A DNA stretch of 11,309 bases from Bacillota bacterium. GTDB lineage: Bacteria; Bacillota; Sulfobacillia; JAJZYS01; JAJYTV01. Every line of letters begins with the position of its first letter. The first letter of the stretch is position 1. The stretch is taken from assembly GCA_021806845.1 (NCBI GenBank), contig JAKAPV010000076.1, positions 1 through 11,309 of the forward strand. Reading direction: 5' to 3'. The position numbers and the translations under genes were made by a program. The notes below the pieces were generated by a model. The model searched no databases and had not been told where the DNA came from. It worked only from the letters and a program-made list of their open reading frames with translations. Below, one piece after another: positions 5,763 to 11,309 of this stretch.

Positions 5763-7493
5763 GTGCGCCGCGAAATATTGGTGAACGTGGAGCCGCTCGA
5801 GACGCGCGCAGCGATTCTCGAGGACGGCGAACTCGTCGAACTCTTGGTGGAGCGACCGATCCATCAGCGGGCGGTCGGGAACATCTACAAGGGACGAGTG
5901 GAGAACGTGCTTCCTGGCATGGAGGCCGCGTTCGTCGCGATCGGCCTGGAGAAGAACGCGTTTTTGCACGTCGGTGACGCCGGCGCCCTGTACGAAGACG
6001 AGGACGGGATCGAAGAGCAGTCGAAGAGTGCCCGCAAGTTCGTCAACATCGACGACGTGGTACGGGCGAAGCAGGAGATCATGGTGCAGGTCGTCAAGGA
6101 GGCGATCGGCACGAAGGGCGCGCGGGTGACGACGAACGTCAGCCTGCCGGGCCGCTACATCGTGCTGACGCCGATGAACGACTTCATCGGTGTTTCACGC
6201 CGCATCACCGACGAGAAGGAGCGCGCGCGCCTCAAGGCGTTTGCCGAATCGGCGAAGCCGGAGGGGGCGGGCGTGATCGTCCGCACCGTCGCCGAGGGAC
6301 GGCCGGATGCTGAACTGCAGCAGGACATGGAGTTCCTGCGCCGGCTGTGGAGCCGCATCCAGCGGCGCGCCCAGGTGATGGGCGCCCCGGCGGCGCTGCA
6401 TAGGGACATCGGGCTCACGTTCCGCATCGTGCGCGACATGCTCACCGACGAGGTGGAGCACGTCTGGATCGACAACCGGGAAGAGTACGACCGCGTCGTG
6501 GAACTCGCGGACACGATGTCGGCGGACCTGCGCCAGCGCATCCGGCTCTGGCCGAACAAGAACGCGAGCCTCTTTGACGCCTTCAACCTCGAGCCGGAGA
6601 TCGAGAAGGCGATTCGGCGCAAGGTTTGGCTCCATTGCGGCGGCTACCTCGTGATCGACCAGACAGAGGCGCTGACGGTCGTCGACGTGAACACCGGCAA
6701 GTTCGTCGGCAACCGCAACCTCGCCGAGACGGTGCTGCGGGCGAATCTCGAGGCCGCCGAGGAGATCGCGCGGCAAATCCGCCTGCGCGACCTCGCGGGC
6801 ATCATCGTCGTCGACTTCATCGACATGGACCGACCAGAAGACCGCCAGAAAGTGCTGACGACGCTCGAGGAGGCGGTCCGCCGCGACCGCACGAAGGTGC
6901 ACATCCTCGGGCTCACGCAGCTCGGACTCGTCGAGATGACGCGCAAGAAGGTCGGGCACGGCCTGGAGGGCATGCTGCTGCGCACCTGCCCGGACTGCGA
7001 GGGACGCGGACGCGTGCTCTCCGAGGAGACGATGGCACAAAAAGTGCGCCGTGACGTGCGCGCGCTGCTGCGCAAGGAACAGGCCGAGGCGGTGCTCGTG
7101 GAGGTCAACCCGGCCGTGGCCGCGCTGCTCATCGGGACCGGCGGAGCGCATCTGCGGGCGTTCGAGAAGGAGCTCGGCCGCTCCGTCTACGTGCGCGGTT
7201 CGGAGGAGCTGCGCATCGAGACGATGCGCATCCCGGCGATCGGCTCGCGCGACGAGGTCGAACGCCGGGCCCGCCCCGTGCAGCCCGGCCAGGAGATCGA
7301 ACTCAAGATCGAGGAGCAGCACCAGTCCAATCCGGAAGACGGCATCGCACGCCTGGAAGGCTATGTGATCGACGTCCAGGGGGCCGGCCGGCTGGTCGGC
7401 GAGCGGGTCAAGGTTCACGTGACCGGCGCCTTCCGCACGTTTGCCCGCGCGCGCGTCGTGCGTCAGAAGGGCGAGGTGCCGACGGCGACCTGA
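5763..7493 (+). CDS. rng: Ribonuclease E/G family endoribonuclease with C-terminal TRAM-like domain
   Basis: This 576-aa enzyme cleaves single-stranded RNA in rRNA maturation and mRNA decay. The N-terminus (REILVNVEPLETRAAILEDG) matches RNase G, followed by an S1 domain (about 35-125, ending in ARVTTNVSLPGRYIV) and a 5'-sensor/RNase H-like part. Catalytic aspartates are D308 in VVDVNTGKF and D351 in VVDFIDMD; the zinc-link cysteines are C409 and C412 in TCPDCEGRGRV. Beyond the E. coli RNase G end, residues about 505-565 (PGQEIELKIEE...RLEGYVIDV...GERVKVHVTG) look like a TRAM RNA-binding domain, as in many Bacillota homologues. The GTG start is set by the family N-terminus; GGGAG is 12 nt upstream, rather far. 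A dedicated promoter precedes it, and rplU follows after a 139-bp gap. Confidence 0.95.
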   Translation: MRREILVNVEPLETRAAILEDGELVELLVERPIHQRAVGNIYKGRVENVLPGMEAAFVAIGLEKNAFLHVGDAGALYEDEDGIEEQSKSARKFVNIDDVVRAKQEIMVQVVKEAIGTKGARVTTNVSLPGRYIVLTPMNDFIGVSRRITDEKERARLKAFAESAKPEGAGVIVRTVAEGRPDAELQQDMEFLRRLWSRIQRRAQVMGAPAALHRDIGLTFRIVRDMLTDEVEHVWIDNREEYDRVVELADTMSADLRQRIRLWPNKNASLFDAFNLEPEIEKAIRRKVWLHCGGYLVIDQTEALTVVDVNTGKFVGNRNLAETVLRANLEAAEEIARQIRLRDLAGIIVVDFIDMDRPEDRQKVLTTLEEAVRRDRTKVHILGLTQLGLVEMTRKKVGHGLEGMLLRTCPDCEGRGRVLSEETMAQKVRRDVRALLRKEQAEAVLVEVNPAVAALLIGTGGAHLRAFEKELGRSVYVRGSEELRIETMRIPAIGSRDEVERRARPVQPGQEIELKIEEQHQSNPEDGIARLEGYVIDVQGAGRLVGERVKVHVTGAFRTFARARVVRQKGEVPTAT

Positions 7494-7522
7494 TCCGCCA
7501 CGCGTGCGTAGCCCGCCGTTCG

Positions 7523-7551
7523 TTGACGCCTGATGGCGCAGCAAGTACAAT
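7523..7551 (+). promoter_or_regulatory. Strong sigma-A promoter of the rplU operon
   Basis: TTGACG (7523-7528) and TACAAT (7546-7551) each match five of six consensus bases with the ideal 17-nt spacing. Transcription would begin near 7558 and yield a roughly 75-nt leader before rplU. It is the best promoter in the window and lies between rng and rplU. Confidence 0.75.
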
Positions 7552-7557
7552 GGACTT

Positions 7558-7626
7558 TGTCTGTATGCCGCTCGCGACCGGTTTCAAGCCGCCTTCGGGC
7601 GCACCGGACGCGGCGAGTCGGGAGGT
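7558..7626 (+). ncRNA. Structured rplU 5' leader (candidate L21 leader)
   Basis: From the predicted transcript start to the ribosome binding site the RNA can form nested helices. CTCGC (7571-7575) pairs with GCGAG (7613-7617), CCGGT (7578-7582) with ACCGG (7603-7607), and CGCC (7590-7593) with GGCG (7598-7601) around a UUCG tetraloop. The structure ends just before GGGAGG (7620-7625). Autoregulatory L21 leaders are known upstream of rplU in Bacillota; membership in that RNA family here is inference from position and shape. Confidence 0.6.
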
Positions 7627-7632
7627 TTGCGC

Positions 7633-7944
7633 ATGTACGCAGTGTTGGAGACCGGCGGCAAGCAGTACCGCGTTACGCCGGGCGACGTGATCCGCATCGA
7701 GAAGATCGGTGCTCCGGGCGAGGAGATCGAGTTCTCGCAGGTGCTCATGGTCGTGCGCGATGACGGCACGGTCTCGGTCGGCAGTCCGACCGTCGACGGC
7801 GTGAAGGTCCGCGCATCGGTCGTGACGCACGGCAAGGACAAGAAGATCCTCGTCTTCAAGTACAAGCCCAAGGTCAACTACCGCCGGCGCTACGGCCACC
7901 GCCAGCCGTTCGCCGAGGTCCGCATCGAAGCGATCGAGGGGTGA
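7633..7944 (+). CDS. rplU: 50S ribosomal protein bL21
   Basis: The protein is 103 aa, the usual length for bL21. It starts [14 protein letters not shown] and contains the signature region [14 protein letters not shown] near the C-terminus. bL21 binds 23S rRNA in the large subunit. ATG 7633 is chosen because GGGAGG (7620-7625) lies 7 nt upstream; the in-frame TTG at 7627 would be only 1 nt from that site. It is the first gene of the rplU-prp-rpmA group and its TGA overlaps the prp GTG. Confidence 0.98.
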   Translation: MYAVLETGGKQYRVTPGDVIRIEKIGAPGEEIEFSQVLMVVRDDGTVSVGSPTVDGVKVRASVVTHGKDKKILVFKYKPKVNYRRRYGHRQPFAEVRIEAIEG

Positions 7945-8255
7945 TCCGCGCCGAGGTCCGCCGCCAGGGTGGCGAAATTCGCTACTTGCGGGTGCGGGGG
8001 CATGCGGACGCTGGCCCGTACGGACACGACCTCGTTTGCGCCGCCGTCTCGGCGGTCGTGCAGACAGCAATTCTCGGGCTGCGGGAGCTGGATCCCTCGG
8101 CGCCGCCCGGAGAGATCCGGGACGGCGACGTGCAGTGGCAGGGACGCACGACCGACCAGGGCCAGGCCGTTTTGGCCGCCTGCGTCATCGGACTCAGGGA
8201 CATCGCGCGATCGCATTCCGGTTCCCTCTCCCTCATCGAGAAGGAGGAATTTTGA
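7941..8255 (+). CDS. prp: Ribosomal-processing cysteine protease Prp (YsxB)
   Basis: This 104-aa protein matches the Prp family, which removes the N-terminal extension of bL27 in Bacillota and relatives that carry one. The catalytic pair is visible as H21 in [11 protein letters not shown] and C33 in [10 protein letters not shown], twelve residues apart as in the Staphylococcus aureus enzyme. The GTG start overlaps the rplU stop as GTGA, so translation is likely coupled, and its own stop shares one base with the rpmA ATG (TGATG). The adjacent L27 starts with a cleavable-type leader, which supports the assignment. Confidence 0.95.
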   Translation: MIRAEVRRQGGEIRYLRVRGHADAGPYGHDLVCAAVSAVVQTAILGLRELDPSAPPGEIRDGDVQWQGRTTDQGQAVLAACVIGLRDIARSHSGSLSLIEKEEF

Positions 8256-8521
8256 TGAATCTGCAGCTGTTCGCCCACAAGAAGGGCGGCGGGTCGTCCC
8301 GCAACGGGCGCGACTCCCAGCCCAAGCGCCTCGGTGTCAAGCGCTTCGGGGGTCAGACCGTGCGTGCGGGCACGATCATCGTGCGCCAGCGCGGCACGCG
8401 CATGCGCCCGGGCGACAACGTCGGCGTCGGCCGGGACCACACGCTGTACGCTCTGGCGGACGGCGTCGTGGCCTTCGAGGTGCGCGGCGACCGTTCCGCG
8501 GTTTCGGTCCGACCGCTGTAA
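8255..8521 (+). CDS. rpmA: 50S ribosomal protein bL27 with Prp-cleavable leader
   Basis: The protein is 88 aa. It begins MNLQLF followed by [15 protein letters not shown], the conserved mature bL27 N-terminus that reaches toward the peptidyl-transferase centre. In Bacillota a leader ending in QFF is cut before Ala; here the site reads QLF/A, so cleavage after F6 is expected. AAGGAGG (8241-8247) lies 7 nt before the ATG. The gene is adjacent to prp, which encodes the presumed processing protease. [10 protein letters not shown] (25-34) and [15 protein letters not shown] (53-67) are typical L27 segments. Confidence 0.98.
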   Translation: MNLQLFAHKKGGGSSRNGRDSQPKRLGVKRFGGQTVRAGTIIVRQRGTRMRPGDNVGVGRDHTLYALADGVVAFEVRGDRSAVSVRPL

Positions 8522-8538
8522 GCGGCGAAGCTGTTTTG

Positions 8539-8583
8539 CGCAAGGCGGATGCCGCCCACAAGGGAGGAGGTGTCCGCCTTGCG
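8539..8583 (+). promoter_or_regulatory. Hairpin enclosing the spo0B ribosome binding site and start codon
   Basis: CGCAAGGCGGA (8539-8549) is the exact inverse of TCCGCCTTGCG (8573-8583), an 11-bp GC-rich stem with possible wobble pairs beyond it. The 23-nt loop contains AGGAGGTG (8565-8572), fully complementary to the 16S rRNA tail. The right arm contains the TTG start (8579-8581). Folding would sequester the start codon. No T-run follows, so it is not an intrinsic terminator. An RNA processing site between rpmA and spo0B is another reading. Confidence 0.6.
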
Positions 8584-9010
8584 TTATGTCCGTAGCCGTC
8601 CGGGACCGGCGCAGGCGTCGTGGCTGGACGTCTTCCGCGCACTGCGCCACCGGACGCTCAACCGCCTGCAAGTCGCCCACGGGTGGGCACAGCTAGGGGA
8701 GGAGGAGGCCGCTCGCGCGGCGCTTGAGGAGTATCTCCTCGAGGAGCAGCGCCTGACCGCCCTGCTTTCCTCGGTGAGCCGCCGCGACCAGCGCATGCTG
8801 CTTACGCTGCTCGCGCGGTGCGAGCGAGAGGGCCGGCCGCTGCGGATCACGGGCACCGCACGCCGCTACGAGCGATCCCAGGCGGCCGCCGGCCTCGCCG
8901 CGCTGCAGCGGGTCGTGTCGACAAGCGGGCTGGGGACGGTGGAGATCGTACTTCTTCCTGATGGAGTACGGGTCCAGGTAGTCGAGGGAGGCAGCCAGGG
9001 TGTTCGTTGA
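8579..9010 (+). CDS. spo0B: Spo0B-like sporulation phosphotransferase
   Basis: This 143-aa protein has the Spo0B alpha-hairpin signature [20 protein letters not shown] (19-38), with H24 as the likely phosphoacceptor and N28, L30 and Q31 as conserved partners. In Bacillus, Spo0B relays phosphate from Spo0F to Spo0A to start sporulation. The residue after the His-containing pair, often Asp in RHDxxN, is Thr here (RHRTLN). The protein is shorter than Bacillus subtilis Spo0B; its C-terminus ([18 protein letters not shown]) may be a reduced ATPase-like strand region. Position between rpmA and obg is the classical spo0B place and supports the call. TTG 8579 is chosen because AGGAGGTG lies 6 nt upstream; ATG 8549 would add 10 residues with no site. 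Its end overlaps obg by 11 nt. Confidence 0.75.
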   Translation: MRYVRSRPGPAQASWLDVFRALRHRTLNRLQVAHGWAQLGEEEAARAALEEYLLEEQRLTALLSSVSRRDQRMLLTLLARCEREGRPLRITGTARRYERSQAAAGLAALQRVVSTSGLGTVEIVLLPDGVRVQVVEGGSQGVR

Positions 9011-10259
9011 CGAGGCCCGCATCCACCTGAAGGCCGGGGACGGCGGCGCTGGCGCCGTCTCCTTCCGCCGCGAGAAGTACGTGCCGCGCGGCGGTCCGGA
9101 CGGCGGCGACGGCGGCAGGGGCGGCGACATCATCATGCGCGTGGACCCCGGCGAGCGCACGCTGTCCGCGTACCGCGGCAGGCATCACTACAAGGCCCAG
9201 AGCGGCGGCGGCGGCGCGGGCGCGCTCCGCCACGGGTCGGACGGCGAGGATATCATCCTCAGCGTGCCGGCCGGCACCGTCATCCGCCGTGAGGACGGCT
9301 CTGTCGTGCGTGACCTGCGGGGCCCCGCCGAGAGCGTCCTCGTTGCGAAGGGCGGCCGCGGCGGCCGCGGCAATTCGCGCTTCTCGACATCGCGCGAGCG
9401 CACGCCGCGCATCGCGGAGCAGGGCGAACCCGGCGAAGAGGGCTGGTTCACCCTGGAGCTGCGCCTGGTCGCCGACGTGGGCTTCCTCGGCTTCCCGAAC
9501 GCAGGCAAGTCGACGCTCCTGCGGCGCCTGACGAATGCGCGGCCGAAGGTCGGCGACTACCCCTTCACGACGCTGGAGCCCGAGCTGGGGATCATGGAGC
9601 AAGGCGGCGCAGGCCTGGTCCTCGCGGATCTCCCTGGCCTGATCGAGGGGGCGCACACCGGCAGGGGCCTCGGCCACCATTTCCTGCGCCACGCGAGCCG
9701 ATGCCGCGCCTATGTCCAGGTCGTCGACGCGAGCGACCCCGAAGCGATCGCGGCGTTTCGCGCGGTGCGCCAGGAGCTCTCGCTCTATGACGAGGAGCTC
9801 GCGCAGCGCCCCTATCTGATCGCGCTCAACAAGCTCGACCTGCCGACGGCGCGCGAGGCGCTGCCGGCGCTCGAGAAGGAGCTCGACGCGGCGGGGATCG
9901 CGCACCTCGCCATCTCTGCGGGAAGCGGCGAGGGGCTTTCGGAACTCTCGGAGCGGATCTGGCAACTCGCGCAGTCGGCGCCGCAGCAGGAGCCCCTGCC
10001 GCCGGAGACGAAGGAGCGCGTCGATCCGACCGCGTTCCGCGTCGTGCCGGAGGGCGACGGCTTCAGGGTCGAGGGCGTGACGGTCGAGCGACGCGTCGCG
10101 ATGACCGACCTTGGCAACGACGGAGCGGTACGCAGCCTGCAGCGCTATCTGCGGCGCAAGGGCGTGGAGGAAGCGCTGCGCCGCGAAGGCGCCCGGCCGG
10201 GGGATACGGTACACATCCGTGAACTCGAGTTCGATTTCCTGGACGATGCGGACCGCTAG
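9000..10259 (+). CDS. obg: Obg-family ribosome-associated GTPase
   Basis: This 419-aa protein has the full Obg plan. A glycine-rich Obg fold (1-158) with repeated GGxGG patterns is followed by a G domain with G1 GFPNAGKS (164-171), switch segment YPFTT (187-191), G3 DLPGL (210-214), G4 NKLD (277-280) and G5 ISA (305-307). A C-terminal OCT domain (about 341-412, VDPTAFRVV to HIRELEFDF) is the part present mainly in Gram-positive Obg. Obg acts in large-subunit assembly and stringent response, and in Bacillus is needed for Spo0A activation, which fits its overlap with spo0B. The GTG start has GGGAGG (8986-8991) 8 nt upstream, inside spo0B. Confidence 0.97.
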   Translation: MFVDEARIHLKAGDGGAGAVSFRREKYVPRGGPDGGDGGRGGDIIMRVDPGERTLSAYRGRHHYKAQSGGGGAGALRHGSDGEDIILSVPAGTVIRREDGSVVRDLRGPAESVLVAKGGRGGRGNSRFSTSRERTPRIAEQGEPGEEGWFTLELRLVADVGFLGFPNAGKSTLLRRLTNARPKVGDYPFTTLEPELGIMEQGGAGLVLADLPGLIEGAHTGRGLGHHFLRHASRCRAYVQVVDASDPEAIAAFRAVRQELSLYDEELAQRPYLIALNKLDLPTAREALPALEKELDAAGIAHLAISAGSGEGLSELSERIWQLAQSAPQQEPLPPETKERVDPTAFRVVPEGDGFRVEGVTVERRVAMTDLGNDGAVRSLQRYLRRKGVEEALRREGARPGDTVHIRELEFDFLDDADR

Positions 10260-10294
10260 AGGATACGGGCGCCTCGGCGCCGAAGGAGCCGGTG

Positions 10295-10963
10295 ATGCAC
10301 GGCAGTAGGGCGATCGGCATCATGGGCGGCACGTTCGATCCCATCCATTACGGGCACCTCGTGGCAGCAGAGGCAGCACGCACGTGCTTCGGGCTGTCCG
10401 AGGTCGTCTTCGTTCCGTCGGGCAACCCGCCGCACAAGCAGGACCGACAGGTGACGGCGCCGGAACATCGCTTCCTCATGACGGTGCTCGCCACGACGAC
10501 GAACCCGTACTTCCGCGTCTCGCGCCTGGAGATCGACCGACCGGGGCCGTCGTACACGGTCGACACGATCGAGACGCTGCAGGCGCGGGTGGGACATGAT
10601 GTGGGCATCTACTTCATCACGGGCGCAGACGCGGTGATGGAGCTGATGACCTGGAACCGGCCCGAGGCCATCTTGCGGATGTGCGAGCTGATCGCCGCCA
10701 CGCGGCCAGGCTACCCTCCCGCCGACATCCGGAGGCTGCGCAAGGCGATTCCAGAGGCGGACGCGAAGCGCGTGCACACGATCGAGGTGCCAGCGCTCGC
10801 AATCTCGTCCAGTGACATCCGTGCGCGCGTCGCGCAGGGAAAACCGATCAAGTACTTGGTACCCGAGACGGTGGAACACCACATCTTGAAGAGCGGGCTG
10901 TATGGCGGAGATCTGACCGCCGGCGCGGGCGCCGGGCCACTGTCCGAGTTCTGGCGCCGCTAG
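10295..10963 (+). CDS. nadD: Nicotinate-nucleotide adenylyltransferase
   Basis: This 222-aa enzyme converts nicotinate mononucleotide and ATP to deamido-NAD in NAD synthesis. The nucleotidyltransferase motif GGTFDPIHYGH (11-21) supplies H18 and H21, and SSSDIR (171-176) is the ISSTxIR phosphate motif near the C-terminus. GADAVMELMTW (110-120) and PSGNPPHK (41-48) are also family stretches. ATG 10295 is chosen because AAGGAG (10283-10288) lies 6 nt upstream; the adjacent in-frame GTG 10292 would be only 3 nt away. About 15 residues after residue 205 (GDLTAGAGAG onward) extend beyond the usual end. It lies 35 bp after obg and 28 bp before yqeK, an order suggesting one transcript. Confidence 0.96.
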   Translation: MHGSRAIGIMGGTFDPIHYGHLVAAEAARTCFGLSEVVFVPSGNPPHKQDRQVTAPEHRFLMTVLATTTNPYFRVSRLEIDRPGPSYTVDTIETLQARVGHDVGIYFITGADAVMELMTWNRPEAILRMCELIAATRPGYPPADIRRLRKAIPEADAKRVHTIEVPALAISSSDIRARVAQGKPIKYLVPETVEHHILKSGLYGGDLTAGAGAGPLSEFWRR

Positions 10964-10991
10964 GCACCGCTCTACGTTGGGGGAACAGCAC

Positions 10992-11309
10992 TTGCCGGAA
11001 AAGGATTGGCTTGCATTCTTGCACCAAACACTCACGCCGGGGCGCGTGCAGCACTCGCTCGGCGTCGCGGAGATTGCCGCGTCGCTCGCGGAACTTTATG
11101 AGGAAGACCCCGAACGCGCGAGTCTTGCGGGCATCACCCACGATCTGGCGCGCGAGATGCGTCCCGCCGACATGCTCGCCGAGGCGCTGATGCGCAAACT
11201 ACCGATGGAGCGCGTGGAGCGTCAGGCTCCGATCCTTCTGCACGGGCCGATCGAAGCGTCCCGCCTCGCCGAGGAAGGGCTGCACGATCCGGACATCCTG
11301 CAGGCGGTC
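10992..11309 (+). CDS. yqeK: YqeK-type HD-domain hydrolase, 3' end beyond the window
   Basis: The first 106 codons are open to the last base of the window. The protein starts MPEKDWLAFLHQTLTP and shows the YqeK pattern: H21 in GRVQHSLGVAEIA, the H50-D51 pair in AGITHDLARE, and LLHGPIEA (82-89) with H84, the metal ligands of an HD hydrolase. YqeK proteins cleave diadenosine tetraphosphate symmetrically to ADP. The TTG start follows GGGGGA (10979-10984) by 7 nt; a TTG at 10977, in frame, lacks a site. nadD and yqeK are neighbours in many Bacillota, which supports the call. The remaining part, including the last HD-domain ligands, is not seen. Confidence 0.92.
   Translation, partial: MPEKDWLAFLHQTLTPGRVQHSLGVAEIAASLAELYEEDPERASLAGITHDLAREMRPADMLAEALMRKLPMERVERQAPILLHGPIEASRLAEEGLHDPDILQAV

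Noticed and set aside
4437..5969. Long 510-aa minus-strand ORF opposite spoIVFB
   Set aside because: Its composition (Arg, Ala, Pro rich, no motif) is that of a GC-rich antisense shadow of three well-supported plus-strand genes.
8847..10214. Long 455-aa minus-strand ORF opposite obg
   Set aside because: It is the shadow of obg, which has all G motifs; the antisense product has no recognisable domain.
1..11309. CRISPR array, tRNA or rRNA gene, prophage or defence system
   Set aside because: No regularly spaced repeats, no tRNA-like cloverleaf and no phage or defence protein motifs were seen.

Overview
The window looks like a chromosomal segment of a high-GC, endospore-forming member of the Bacillota (Bacilli-like gene order). 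The evidence is an adjacent SpoIVFA/SpoIVFB pair, a Spo0B-like phosphotransferase directly before Obg, a prp gene between rplU and rpmA, and an L27 that begins with a cleavable N-terminal extension. I cannot name the genus from sequence alone. Most coding sequence is visibly GC-rich. The arginase gene, the insertion sequence and above all the stretch just before rodA look less so; I judged this by eye and did not compute it.

Left region (1-2692). An arginase/agmatinase-family gene lies on the minus strand (60-959). It is followed by a complete ISL3-type insertion sequence (1063-2418) with perfect 23-bp terminal inverted repeats and an intact-looking 408-aa transposase. No 8-bp target duplication flanks the element. 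An AT-richer, gene-free stretch follows (2419-2692), holding a 9-bp inverted repeat and two tentative promoters before rodA.

Middle region (2693-7493, + strand). The order is rodA (SEDS glycosyltransferase), spoIVFA and spoIVFB (regulator and intramembrane metalloprotease for pro-sigma-K, joined by an ATGA overlap), a 62-aa protein built from four CxxCxGxG zinc knuckles, and rng (RNase E/G with a C-terminal TRAM-like domain). A good sigma-A-type promoter for rng lies inside the end of the small zinc-knuckle gene. A possible small single-span membrane protein is encoded antisense between rodA and spoIVFA.

Right region (7494-11309, + strand). A near-consensus promoter and a nested hairpin leader precede rplU. 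After it, rplU, prp, rpmA, spo0B, obg, nadD and yqeK (cut by the window end) are tightly packed or overlapping and probably co-transcribed. The cluster joins ribosome large-subunit production (L21, L27, the Prp protease that trims L27, Obg) with sporulation signalling (Spo0B, Obg) and nucleotide metabolism (NadD, YqeK). The spo0B start codon sits in the stem of a strong inverted repeat whose loop carries a perfect Shine-Dalgarno sequence, suggesting translational control there.

Ten of the fourteen genes (leaving out the doubtful antisense ORF) appear to use TTG or GTG starts, several fixed by good ribosome binding sites. No wholly new multi-gene system is evident. The least explained items are the four-knuckle zinc protein, the spo0B start hairpin, the antisense membrane ORF, the upstream-rodA palindrome and the scarless IS.
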